A stretch of 64,000 nucleotides of DNA from Leptospiraceae bacterium (GTDB lineage Bacteria; Spirochaetota; Leptospiria; Leptospirales; Leptospiraceae). Positions within the stretch are counted from its first letter, which is position 1. Each line of letters opens with the position of its first letter. The position numbers and the translations under genes were made by a program. Shown in pieces: positions 52,732 to 61,124 of this stretch. Location of the stretch: NCBI GenBank assembly GCA_016708435.1, contig JADJFV010000032.1, forward strand, positions 112,295-176,294, in the 5' to 3' direction. Below the pieces are notes generated by a model that worked only from the letters and a program-made list of their open reading frames with translations, made no database searches and was not told where the DNA came from.

Positions 52732-53502
52732 ATGTCAAAGAACATAACAATCATACTATCTCTACTCATTTTAATATTCTTCATCTCATGCGAAGAAAAG
52801 AAAAAGGACAATTCTGGCGCAGCTGCTGCAGCCTTTCTCTTAACAAGAAGCAGCACCTCTGGAGGATGTGCATCCGCATCTACTACAGCGATTTCAAATT
52901 CTGCCCTTTCAGGAACAACTCCCACTGCAACTCAATATTCTATCAGTGGATGTGATGCAAACTCTTTGTCTACCATTGGGTTCAGTAGCCAAAGTATTAG
53001 CACTGGTCTTACTGGCACTTCTGCAAACAGTAGAATCCTATCCAATGGAGATTTGTTTTCAGGAAGTGATGTAAACATTGAAGTTACTTTTAAATTGAAT
53101 GATGCAAGCGGATACTTAGAAGTAATCGGTCACGGATCCGGAACGGCTGCAAGTTTGGATGGCACTGGAGTTCGAATTAATTCATCCTCAACACAAGCAC
53201 GTGGAGCTGGAAGTTCCGCACTCACTACGATCAATGGTCAATCCACATCCGTAGGCACAACTGTAACCTATTGCGTTGATTTTCATAACGAGAGTCCTAA
53301 CTTTCATACAGTAATTTGGCCTAGTGCTTGCACTGCAGTCTCTACAGCAGACAGGAATAGCTATACTGGTAGAGAAGCATCTGTCACATCCACGTTCCCT
53401 GGTAAACGTGTCGGTTTCATTTTAAACAATGCAACCTTACAAAGTTTTACAGTTAGAACTAAAATTGGAGTAGCGGCTAATCTACTAAATCCACAGTTTT
53501 AA
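52732..53502 (+). CDS. Hypothetical lipoprotein in metal operon
   Basis: 256 residues. AAGGAAAA precedes the ATG. Signal peptide ends LIFFISCEEKKK, lipobox Cys near 20. The mature part is Ser/Thr/Gly-rich with a paired Cys pattern (SGGCASAS, SGCDANS, TYCVDF, SACTAVS), suggesting disulfides, and looks all-beta. The next gene, a porin-like outer membrane protein, begins at a GTG one base after the stop. A surface lipoprotein working with that porin is inferred; the family is not recognised. Confidence 0.65.
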   Translation: MSKNITIILSLLILIFFISCEEKKKDNSGAAAAAFLLTRSSTSGGCASASTTAISNSALSGTTPTATQYSISGCDANSLSTIGFSSQSISTGLTGTSANSRILSNGDLFSGSDVNIEVTFKLNDASGYLEVIGHGSGTAASLDGTGVRINSSSTQARGAGSSALTTINGQSTSVGTTVTYCVDFHNESPNFHTVIWPSACTAVSTADRNSYTGREASVTSTFPGKRVGFILNNATLQSFTVRTKIGVAANLLNPQF

Positions 53503-53503
53503 A

Positions 53504-55204
53504 GTGAAGAATAAGATAGCGCGACACAGTATTGGTAAATCCTTCTTAGCCGGAGGATTTATCTTAATTCTGTTAAATGGATTAAATCCTTTATTCTCTG
53601 AAGATATTGCACTTTCCACAAATCATAAGGAAAAAGTAGAGAAACTCTTTCTCCAAGACCTCAATCAACATGGTGGGAAAAAAAATTTCCCCATGTTCAC
53701 AGTTCCCCTAAATAGATTTACAAGTGATAAAAAGAAGCAAGACGAAAATGCATCGATCGATGATGAAAAATACAAAAAGCTACTAGATAGAATTATCAAA
53801 CTAGAAGCTCAACTGGCAGAAAAACAGAAAAAAGCGGATAATACCGATTCTTCTCAACAAGAAGATTGGGAATTACAATTAGAAAAGGATTTAGATTCTC
53901 AAAAAAAGAATAGTGAAAAGCAGAAAGGACAACAAGATGCAACTGCAACGGATAATGCGAATAATCCAGAAGAATGGGAAGAACAACTCGAAAGAGAATT
54001 GAGGCAACAAAAAGCTCAGTCCAAAAAATCTCAGAACTCAAGAAACACGAATTCCCCAACTGTTCAAAGCCCACAGGCATCCAATCAGAACGCTCAAAAT
54101 CTAATGATGGATATAAATGCATCTGTAGACATGGTCGGCGCTTGGGACAAGAACAAACCGAAGACAACAGCAAACAGTTTTGATATAAGAGAAGCGGAAT
54201 TTGGATTTAATGCTGCTGTCGATCAAGTAATGCGCGGCACATTTCTAGTAGCCGCTCACAATGAAGGTGGAAAATATTTTTTCGAGATTCATGAAGCTAA
54301 AGCACAGTTTCCGTTTCTATTCAAGAATGTTTCCGCAACAGTTGGAAGAATGTTTTTAGATCAAGGGCGACTTAACCGTATTCACAGACATGATCGCCCC
54401 TTTACACAAGCTCCAATCGTTCACCGAAAACTCATGGGAGAAGAAGCAACCCAAGATACAGGTGCGGAATTAAGTATTCTTTTACCCTGGATGAAAATAA
54501 ATCAAGAACTTGTTTTGGGAGCAACAAATGGTCGAATATGGGGGCATTCCCACAAAGATGGTCCACCTAAGAATAACCCAATGTTTTACGCACATTTAAA
54601 AAATTTCTATTACATTGGAAATAACTGGGGAACTCAATTTGGCTTCACCGGAATACGTTATGAGCCAGACCAAAATACAAAAACAGTCAGAAACCAGTAT
54701 GGAGTAGATATTGTATTCAAATGGAATCGCTCTTTTCTACGTTCCTTTATGTTCATGGCTGAATTATGGTTAAGAGAAACGGAATTTCCCTACGAAATAT
54801 TAAAGAATAACAAGCCTGAGATGGATAGACAATACGGATACTATGCATTTGCCGATTATCAGTATCACCAGCAATGGCATGTAGGTTTTCGATATGATTA
54901 TTTTTCTGTTACGAGCCTTAGAGATAAATATGGATACAAAGCGCCTAACTCAGAGATAGCCTATACACCACAAATAACATATAAACCATCTGAATTTTCT
55001 TATATCAGAGCTTCGTTCGAAAGACGATTTACGAAAGACTTCACAATTGAATCAAATAAAATTGATTTTAGACCTATAGAAGATCAACTAAAAGACTTCT
55101 ATGAAAATCAAGGAGCAAATAAAACTTCTCCTACAGTAGTAAGCTATCAATTCTATATTCAATGTGTATTCATACTAGGCTCACATCCACCCCATGTATA
55201 TTAA
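53504..55204 (+). CDS. Porin-like outer membrane protein with coiled coil and His loops
   Basis: 566 residues from a GTG. Signal peptide to about 36 (ending LFSED); residues 80-190 form a charged coiled coil with tandem EEWEEQLERELRQQ-type repeats. From about 205 a beta-barrel follows with alternating strands (for example GYYAFADYQYHQQWHVGFRY) and the end HPPHVY. Two His-containing loops, RIHRHDR near 291 and WGHSHKDG near 346, could bind zinc. It precedes znuA directly, suggesting an outer membrane metal channel, distinct from TonB receptors. The plug domain of TonB receptors is absent. Confidence 0.75.
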   Translation: MKNKIARHSIGKSFLAGGFILILLNGLNPLFSEDIALSTNHKEKVEKLFLQDLNQHGGKKNFPMFTVPLNRFTSDKKKQDENASIDDEKYKKLLDRIIKLEAQLAEKQKKADNTDSSQQEDWELQLEKDLDSQKKNSEKQKGQQDATATDNANNPEEWEEQLERELRQQKAQSKKSQNSRNTNSPTVQSPQASNQNAQNLMMDINASVDMVGAWDKNKPKTTANSFDIREAEFGFNAAVDQVMRGTFLVAAHNEGGKYFFEIHEAKAQFPFLFKNVSATVGRMFLDQGRLNRIHRHDRPFTQAPIVHRKLMGEEATQDTGAELSILLPWMKINQELVLGATNGRIWGHSHKDGPPKNNPMFYAHLKNFYYIGNNWGTQFGFTGIRYEPDQNTKTVRNQYGVDIVFKWNRSFLRSFMFMAELWLRETEFPYEILKNNKPEMDRQYGYYAFADYQYHQQWHVGFRYDYFSVTSLRDKYGYKAPNSEIAYTPQITYKPSEFSYIRASFERRFTKDFTIESNKIDFRPIEDQLKDFYENQGANKTSPTVVSYQFYIQCVFILGSHPPHVY

Positions 55205-55229
55205 TAAAATCAACAGGACAAATAAGTAT

Positions 55230-56168
55230 ATGATAAGAAAAATTTTAAAAATCATTTCCGTTTACTCTCTATTAGCCACATTCTCTCTAAATGCGGAGAC
55301 AAATGTGATTACAACTGTTACAGATCTTCGCTATATTGCTGAGCAAGTTGGGAAAGATAAAATAAAAGTAGAGTCAATGATTCGTGGCTTTGATGATCCT
55401 CATTATGTAATGACAAGACCAGACTTTCTAGTTAAACTAAGTGAAGCTCATGTATTTTGCCAAGTGGGTCTTGACTTAGAAATAGGCTGGGCTCCACTTC
55501 TTTTGCAACAATCCAGAAATATAAAAATCCAAAAAGGACAAAATGGTTTTTGCGATGGTTCTGTTGGAATAAACATATTAGGAAAACCAACAGTTCAAGT
55601 AGATAGATCAATGGGAGATATGCATATTTTTGGAAATCCACATTATATTTCTGATCCGGTCAATGCAATTCAAGTGGCTAACAACATTATGTCGGCACTG
55701 CAGAGAGTTGATCCTGAAAATAATGATTTTTACCAACAAAACTACGAAGAATTTAGAGAGAGACTTGTGAAACTTACCAAAGAAGAAATGAAAGCATTTC
55801 AGCCTTATTTTGGATCGAGGGTCGCTGTATTTCATGATGAATTTATGTATATAGCAAATCGATTTAAGTTTAATGCCAATTTGACGCTAGAAGAAAGACC
55901 TGGAATTCCACCTTCTAGTCGCTACCTTGAACAAGTAATCAAAAATATGAAAGCAAATAATATTAAGGTAATTTTAATCTCACCTGTGAATAATCCTCAG
56001 TTTGCGGAGTATGTTTCAAGCCAGGTTCCGGGAAGTCAAGTAGTCATCATGCCTACTTCTGTCGGTGCTTTGCCTGAAATTAAAACTTATGAAGACTCGA
56101 TTCGCATCGGTCTCAAAAAAATTAAAGATGCTCTAGAAAAAACCAAGACTGTCGGTGGGAAAAAATAA
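55230..56168 (+). CDS. znuA: Zinc ABC transporter, substrate-binding protein
   Basis: 312 residues from the ATG at 55230 (AGGA upstream); a longer frame from 55194 would overlap the porin gene. Signal peptide (to about 26, ending LNAE). Cluster A-1 family solute binding: TVTDLRYIAEQVGKDKI, first ligand His in FDDPHYVMTRP, second in GNPHYISDP, third in VFHDEFMYIANRF, and an acidic ligand expected near EIKTYEDS. There is no His-rich loop typical of many ZnuA proteins. Divided roles of zinc and manganese cannot be told with certainty, but context favours zinc. Confidence 0.88.
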   Translation: MIRKILKIISVYSLLATFSLNAETNVITTVTDLRYIAEQVGKDKIKVESMIRGFDDPHYVMTRPDFLVKLSEAHVFCQVGLDLEIGWAPLLLQQSRNIKIQKGQNGFCDGSVGINILGKPTVQVDRSMGDMHIFGNPHYISDPVNAIQVANNIMSALQRVDPENNDFYQQNYEEFRERLVKLTKEEMKAFQPYFGSRVAVFHDEFMYIANRFKFNANLTLEERPGIPPSSRYLEQVIKNMKANNIKVILISPVNNPQFAEYVSSQVPGSQVVIMPTSVGALPEIKTYEDSIRIGLKKIKDALEKTKTVGGKK

Positions 56169-56171
56169 AAA

Positions 56172-56813
56172 ATGTCGTATGCGTTTGAAACAAAAAATCT
56201 ATGTATCGGATTTGACACCCGTTATCCGATTCTAAATGAAATAAATCTTACATTAAACAAAGGTGATTTTGCCTGTCTACTTGGTTCGAATGGTAGCGGC
56301 AAAAGCACATTTGTCAGAACAATCTCAGGAATCATTCCAAAATGTTGTGGAGAATTTTTATTAGCCTCTGATGTAAAGATATCAATGGTCCCTCAATTTA
56401 AAAAAATGCAGTTTCAATATCCCTTAACGGTAAAAGAAGTTCTATTACTATCTGAAAAATTTACACTATTTCCAAAAAAAGATTTTACAGAAGAACAAAA
56501 TTCCTTGCTAGAAAAAATGGGAATTGAACCCATATTAAATTTACTTGTAAGAGAATGCAGCGGTGGACAGTTACAGAAAGTTTTAATAGCAAGATCACTT
56601 CTTTCAGAAGCTAATTTGATTTTCCTTGATGAGCCACTTGATGCTCTTGACTCGGACTCAAAGAATATTGTAACCGAAATTTTAAAACGAGAGATCAAAG
56701 AAAAAAACAAAACAATTTTTATCATCACCCACCATATAGAAAAAAATTGGCTCTCTGAATTTAATCGCAAGTTTACCGTAGACGGTATGCATATCAAGGA
56801 GTTTAAAAAATGA
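56172..56813 (+). CDS. znuC: Zinc ABC transporter, ATP-binding protein
   Basis: 213 residues. Walker A LLGSNGSGKST near 37-44, Q-loop MVPQFKKM, signature RECSGGQLQK near 134, Walker B ANLIFLDEPLDALD, switch His in IITHHIEK. Slightly shorter than average, and the N-terminal strand is compact. It energises uptake with ZnuA and ZnuB. Four bases from znuA and overlapping znuB by four bases, a standard operon layout. Confidence 0.93.
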   Translation: MSYAFETKNLCIGFDTRYPILNEINLTLNKGDFACLLGSNGSGKSTFVRTISGIIPKCCGEFLLASDVKISMVPQFKKMQFQYPLTVKEVLLLSEKFTLFPKKDFTEEQNSLLEKMGIEPILNLLVRECSGGQLQKVLIARSLLSEANLIFLDEPLDALDSDSKNIVTEILKREIKEKNKTIFIITHHIEKNWLSEFNRKFTVDGMHIKEFKK

Positions 56814-57637
56814 ATGAAATTTGGACTACCTTTCAATTCTTTCTGCCTCAGATATTACTCGGAACTATCATTGGCGGACTTATAGCTTGCCTTGGGGTAA
56901 TCATTGTTTTGCGCAAAATGGCATTCTTCGGAGTAACTCTTTCTCAAGTTGTTTCTTCTTCGGTCGCAGTCAGTTTATTTTTGGGAATACAAGGGGATAT
57001 TTTCATTTTACTCCTATCCTGTCTATTCTTGATTCCACTCATAATGCTTTATAAAAACAATGACTCCTCCGGCGATACAATCCTTGGAATTGTATTCGTA
57101 AGCTTTACCGCATTATCCCAATTACTTTTAAATCTTGGGGGAAATGTAAAAAATCATCTAATGGCTGCTTACTTCGGAGACATTCTCACTTCACAGGTCC
57201 GTTTGAATTCTACACTCATATTAATTTTAACTTTTAGTATATTACTTTTTATTTTTATGTATAAGAGAATTCTATTTCTATCCTTCGATGAAAATGAATT
57301 CATAGTAAGAAAACTTTCTCCAAAGCTAACAGAGATTAGCTTCTACTTCATAATGACTGTTGCAATTTCTATTAGTGTAAATTTACTTGGATCCTTTTAT
57401 AGTATTGCACATCTACTCATTCCTGTTTATACAGGACTTTTCTTTGCTCGTAGTATGAGATTTTTGTTTATTTTCTCAATTGTATTTAGCACATTTTCAA
57501 CATTAATCGGTTTTGCAATTTCTCTAAAAGGATTCCAGTATAACGCAGAAATAATCTATCTACCAACATCGAGTGCCATTGTAGTTCTTATGAGCCTTAT
57601 TGGCTTTGGAGTTTTACTTTATAAAAAAATTCGGTAG
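56810..57637 (+). CDS. znuB: Zinc ABC transporter, permease
   Basis: 275 residues, about eight membrane helices, cluster A-1 metal permease. Marks: IGGLIACLGVIIVLRKMAFFGVTLSQVVSS, GDTILGIVFVSFTALSQLLL and LLIPVYTGLFFARSM. It overlaps znuC by four bases and ends the plus-strand operon; its last 19 bases overlap the end of the convergent NicO-family gene, so the two operons meet tail to tail. Confidence 0.92.
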   Translation: MNEIWTTFQFFLPQILLGTIIGGLIACLGVIIVLRKMAFFGVTLSQVVSSSVAVSLFLGIQGDIFILLLSCLFLIPLIMLYKNNDSSGDTILGIVFVSFTALSQLLLNLGGNVKNHLMAAYFGDILTSQVRLNSTLILILTFSILLFIFMYKRILFLSFDENEFIVRKLSPKLTEISFYFIMTVAISISVNLLGSFYSIAHLLIPVYTGLFFARSMRFLFIFSIVFSTFSTLIGFAISLKGFQYNAEIIYLPTSSAIVVLMSLIGFGVLLYKKIR

Positions 57638-58398
57638 CTCTCAGAAAATAAATATTTTGAAACTACCGAAATAAGAGAATAAAATCCTGCCAATATAACA
57701 AGAACAGAAGCTCCCATTTGAAGTCGATACCCATACCCGGATTTGACTTCAAATTTATGAATCAATTTGGTTCCCCAAAATTTCGAGAAGATAATAATTC
57801 CAAGTAATGCTAAAACAATACCCAGACTAAAGAGGATAACACTTATTATTCCACCAATTAAATCTCCTCTTGCACCCGATGCCACAAAAGAAGCAATCGC
57901 AGTAGGACATGGAATAAGTCCACCAGAAATTCCAATCCATCCTGCAAGCCTAGTTGTTTTTTTATCTAGATCAATGTCTGGTTCTATAGGAATTTCAACT
58001 GATAAAATATTAGCATTCCCTCTTACAAAATTATGAACCTTATTCTGATTAACCGCTCTATTCGCCTTATGCAAGCCACAATTACATTCAATAGGATGTT
58101 CATTTTTCTTAGGGAATAAGTTATATCCAATGAAGAATAAAATTCCAGAACCAACCAATGTGATAAAACCAAAAACAAATTTTTCCTCAATTCCCTTTAA
58201 GACTGTATTTAAAAGCACAGCCAATCCAATTAACATCAAGGAATGAGAAATAAAGATACCGGTCACAAGAGAGAAAATATGTTTAGTTTTAATATTCTGC
58301 GTAACTGAAAACATAGCGATTGCTGTCTTACCATGTCCAGGCTCAAAGGCATGTAAAACTCCAAGTGAGAGAGCTAAAAAATAAGATTCAAATTCCAT
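57619..58398 (-). CDS. NicO (RcnA/UreH-like) family metal transporter
   Basis: 259 residues, six to seven membrane helices. Family motifs LGVLHAFEPGHGKTAIA near residue 11 (metal site) and GGLIPCPTAIASFVASGA near 165 are clear. Between helices 3 and 4 a cytoplasmic loop holds NEHPIECNCGLHKANRAVNQ, a His/Cys-rich stretch likely to bind metal. NicO proteins export or import nickel, cobalt or other divalent ions. In this block zinc or cobalt is a possible substrate. It is the last gene of the minus-strand operon. Confidence 0.88.
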   Translation of the reverse strand: MEFESYFLALSLGVLHAFEPGHGKTAIAMFSVTQNIKTKHIFSLVTGIFISHSLMLIGLAVLLNTVLKGIEEKFVFGFITLVGSGILFFIGYNLFPKKNEHPIECNCGLHKANRAVNQNKVHNFVRGNANILSVEIPIEPDIDLDKKTTRLAGWIGISGGLIPCPTAIASFVASGARGDLIGGIISVILFSLGIVLALLGIIIFSKFWGTKLIHKFEVKSGYGYRLQMGASVLVILAGFYSLISVVSKYLFSESYRIFL

Positions 58399-58984
58399 TC
58401 TTATTTCCTACTCTTCTTTTCGATTCTTTGGTAACTTTTAAGTTTTTTAAAAATTGAGTTAAGAAATAATGAATGTCTGGATTTCCCATTTGCTGCATTG
58501 GTATATACGCAGCACAAAAAACTCCTTCGTAAAGTCCAAAAAGACCATGCGCTATACGAGCATTACCCTCTACTCCAACTCCGAATGCACTTGCAAAGTA
58601 TTCTCGGTCTTTTAGTTCAGACTCATACAAAGAAAAACCATAAGCTTTTAAGTCTGGATGAATTTCATCTACCTCTTTCCAATGCGACTTGGCATCCGAA
58701 GCAATATGAAATATCTTTGCCTCTGGAATTAATTTCTTAGTTAGATTCTCCAAATCTAAAACTTGGTAATGACATGCGTTTGTGTGAATATTTGGAAGCG
58801 TGGATACTATCGTTAATCCTTTACTCAGTATTTTTTTTGTTAGACTCTCTTTAGAATTTCTTGCGGGCTTAATCTCAAAGTCCGCTTCCAATCGTTCTCC
58901 TATTCTTGGTTTTTTGCCGAGTAAATGGATTTCTGATTCTCCTAAATAAGCTTTTCTTTTGTGGAAAAATATTGAACTTTTCAT
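58388..58984 (-). CDS. Divergent thiol peroxidase-like (redoxin) protein
   Basis: 198 residues. GKKPRIGERLEADFEIKPAR then LTIVSTLPNIHTNACHYQVLD and IFHIASDAKSHW follow the Tpx/AhpC fold in order, with the peroxidatic-type Cys in NAC where Tpx has PVC. A second Cys near 155 (GVFCAAYIP) sits late in the domain. The usual Thr before the Cys is kept as T-N-A-C. It overlaps the NicO gene by 11 bases. The usual role is peroxide reduction; a redox or metal-sparing role with the transporter is possible. Moderate confidence in the fold, low in the function. Confidence 0.55.
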   Translation of the reverse strand: MKSSIFFHKRKAYLGESEIHLLGKKPRIGERLEADFEIKPARNSKESLTKKILSKGLTIVSTLPNIHTNACHYQVLDLENLTKKLIPEAKIFHIASDAKSHWKEVDEIHPDLKAYGFSLYESELKDREYFASAFGVGVEGNARIAHGLFGLYEGVFCAAYIPMQQMGNPDIHYFLTQFLKNLKVTKESKRRVGNKNGI

Positions 58985-59346
58985 AAATGACTCCTTTATT
59001 CGTAAATAAATCTATACAATATTAATAGGGAAGTGGCCGGGAATATGTTTCAATGTCATTAAGATAAGAGCAAGTTTTACAGTCACCTCGAACTGTTTCA
59101 TCGTCCACCCTGCGCTTGACGCGCCCTTCGCCTTCGCAAGGTCTATCTTGCAAACGCTGTATAGGATTAACCAATACAATATTTGCAAGATAGATTTCTC
59201 ACACTTCGCACAAACTGATGTGCTCGGTTCGAAATGACTGTATAATCCTTAACTTAATGACATTGGGAATATGTTTGAATGATAATTAGTAAGCGCATAA
59301 TACTAATAAACTTCAAAGTGTTTTTACATAAAGCCAGCCCTTTTAA
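58985..59346. other. 362-base gene-free region holding a MITE-like element
   Basis: Between the redoxin gene and the COG0523 GTPase gene, both on the minus strand. It is filled mostly by the inverted-repeat element at 59051-59264; the remaining 66 and 82 bases at the edges show no ORF or RNA gene. If the operon is continuous, the element lies in its transcript. Confidence 0.6.
59051..59264. mobile_element. MITE-like element with terminal inverted repeats and flanking direct repeats
   Basis: AATGTCATTAAG (59052-59063) and CTTAATGACATT (59253-59264) are exact 12-base inverted ends. GGGAATATGTTT occurs on both sides (59039-59050 and 59265-59276), as a 12-base target duplication would. Inside is a family C inverted repeat, CAGTCACCTCGAAC (59080) and GTTCGAAATGACTG (59227-59240). 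There is no transposase gene, so it would move only with help from elsewhere. Confidence 0.65.
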
Positions 59347-60630
59347 TTATCTAATGAGAGTTTCTATTTCCTTTTCCTCAAACTCATCATCTTCATCATC
59401 ATAAAACTCTTCGTCCTCTCCTTCTTCTTGTTCCCCATTAACCGCCCAATTTGGAAACGGATCGTTAAAGGTTTCCCACTCCTCTTCTCCCAATTCCATT
59501 TCTTTGTCGGTTAGTAAGCAGGAGTCAAACATTCTTATCAAAGATTCTTGATTCATATTCTGTCCAATCAAAACAATTTCTTGACGTCTATCTCCATAAG
59601 GATCAGCCCAATTTTTCTTTACAAAATCAACTTCTTCTAGATCAGTTGGCCATTGTCCTCTATCCATTGCATCCCACCATAGTCCGACAGCCTGATTGCG
59701 ACAAGCTGCACCGGCTTGCGACCATAAACCAACAAAATCATTTCTTGTGGCTAACCAAAAGTATCCCTTTGAACGAATGATACCTGGCCATTCCATTTGA
59801 ATGATATTCCAGAATCTTTCTGGATGAAATGGTCTTCTTGCCTTATAAACAAAGCTAGAAATTCCATATTCTTCTGATTCAGGTATATGCTCCCCTCGAA
59901 GTTCTTTTAGCCATCCAGGAGCTTGTGATGCCTTATCAAAATCAAATCTACCAGTATTTAAAACTTTGTCTAAAGATACTTTCCCGAAAAGAGAAGTAAT
60001 GATTTCAGCTTCAGGATTTATTGCTCTAAGCATATTTTTTAATTCTTCTAATTGGTAAGGGGAAATAAGATCTGTCTTATTCAAAATAATAATATCACAA
60101 AATTCAACTTGCTCAATGAGTAAATCTACGAGAGTTCGATCATCTTCTTCTGATACTCCCATATCTAATTCTTGTAGATTTTTTAGTGAGCCGTAGTCTC
60201 GAAGAAAATTTAAACAATCGACTACAGTTACCATAGTATCTAAATTTGCAAAGTCAGAAAGGCTATTTCCATTTTCATCTTCAAATGTAAAAGTCTCTGC
60301 GACTGGTAATGGCTCGGAAATTCCGGTAGACTCGATTAGCAAATAATCAAAATGTTTTGCTTCAGCCAATTTTTTAATCTCGACGAGCAAGTCTTCGCGA
60401 AGAGTGCAGCATATACAGCCGTTAGACATTTCGACTAACTTTTCATCCGTTCGGCTGAGAGAAGCACCGCCATTAGCCACTAGAGATGCATCAATATTTA
60501 CTTCGCTCATATCATTTACGATAACGGCAACTTTTTTGCCTTCTCGGTTATTTAAAACGTGGTTAAGTAAAGTTGTTTTTCCTGCCCCTAAAAATCCGGA
60601 GAGCACAGTCACAGGTAATTTGTTGTTCAT
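59347..60630 (-). CDS. COG0523 (CobW/YciC/ZigA-like) G3E GTPase, putative zinc metallochaperone
   Basis: 427 residues. Walker A LSGFLGAGKTTLLNHVL at 10-26, the metal-binding CxCC-type motif GCICCTLREDL near 74, NKTDL near 182, and the C-terminal domain with KARRPFHPERFWNII, a signature GDRRQEIVLIGQNM and an acidic tail (DEEFYDDEDDEFEE). Zinc-regulated members (ZagA, YciC, ZigA) deliver zinc under starvation. Here it sits in the metal block, second gene after the Cys-x-x-Cys protein. No His tail is present. Confidence 0.9.
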   Translation of the reverse strand: MNNKLPVTVLSGFLGAGKTTLLNHVLNNREGKKVAVIVNDMSEVNIDASLVANGGASLSRTDEKLVEMSNGCICCTLREDLLVEIKKLAEAKHFDYLLIESTGISEPLPVAETFTFEDENGNSLSDFANLDTMVTVVDCLNFLRDYGSLKNLQELDMGVSEEDDRTLVDLLIEQVEFCDIIILNKTDLISPYQLEELKNMLRAINPEAEIITSLFGKVSLDKVLNTGRFDFDKASQAPGWLKELRGEHIPESEEYGISSFVYKARRPFHPERFWNIIQMEWPGIIRSKGYFWLATRNDFVGLWSQAGAACRNQAVGLWWDAMDRGQWPTDLEEVDFVKKNWADPYGDRRQEIVLIGQNMNQESLIRMFDSCLLTDKEMELGEEEWETFNDPFPNWAVNGEQEEGEDEEFYDDEDDEFEEKEIETLIR

Positions 60631-60658
60631 AGTTTTATCCTTAAATTTAATTTATTCC

Positions 60659-60709
60659 TCTACATTTTTGTAGAAGGGTTTTTACATTACGGGTAATATA
60701 TATTTACCC
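60659..60709. promoter_or_regulatory. Two short palindromes upstream of the COG0523 gene
   Basis: TCTACA and TGTAGA (60659-60674, 4-base spacer) and GGGTAA and TTACCC (60691-60709, 7-base spacer) lie 30 and 60 bases before the GTPase start. They do not match the larger palindromes at the outer promoters. They may be an internal regulator site or RNA stem. Confidence 0.3.
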
Positions 60710-60775
60710 TGAAACAGTTGGGACCTTAAAAGGAAATTCTCTGCAAAAAAGAATTCTACAGATAGAGGTCTTATA

Positions 60776-61105
60776 TTAAATTAGTGGAGGAGCTCTCGGA
60801 GTGAAATACCTTCGTAGGCAAATGGATATTAATAAAAAGAAAGGTAGTAATAAAAAGAATTCAAATTGGAATTCGAACTGAAATTTTTTTATAAAGAAAC
60901 TTGAATGAATGACAGATCTTGAAAGTAAACATATCGTGCAATCATCTATTGCTTTTGTTTGATAGGTTCTTAATAGATTAGGATAATTCTGAATTACCCC
61001 AATCTCGTGAATATGAAATGAAACAGCAAGAATAGATAGGACTAAGGAAATTGCTAATACTATTTTAATAGTTTTCTTAGTCTGAATTTCTAACTTTACT
61101 TTCAT
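60776..61105 (-). CDS. Small Cys-x-x-Cys membrane-associated protein (metal block, copy 2)
   Basis: 109 residues. A hydrophobic N-terminal helix (about 12-30), then FHIHEIG, DDCTICLLSRSV, a second hydrophobic helix (about 78-95) and the end PRAPPLI. It shares its plan with the protein at 52271-52615, each near an outer palindrome. The CxxC, His and RAPP pattern suggests a family of metal-regulated small membrane proteins. It lies 19 bases from the His-heptad lipoprotein gene. Confidence 0.6.
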   Translation of the reverse strand: MKVKLEIQTKKTIKIVLAISLVLSILAVSFHIHEIGVIQNYPNLLRTYQTKAIDDCTICLLSRSVIHSSFFIKKFQFEFQFEFFLLLPFFLLISICLRRYFTPRAPPLI

Positions 61106-61124
61106 TTTTTTAATTTAGTATACT

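Noticed and set aside
53796..54173. 125-residue minus-strand ORF
   Set aside because: Antisense to the coiled-coil part of the porin-like gene; explained by its repetitive codon composition.
20084..59276. CRISPR array from recurring short repeats
   Set aside because: The repeats are palindromic, dispersed by kilobases and not regularly spaced; no cas genes are present.
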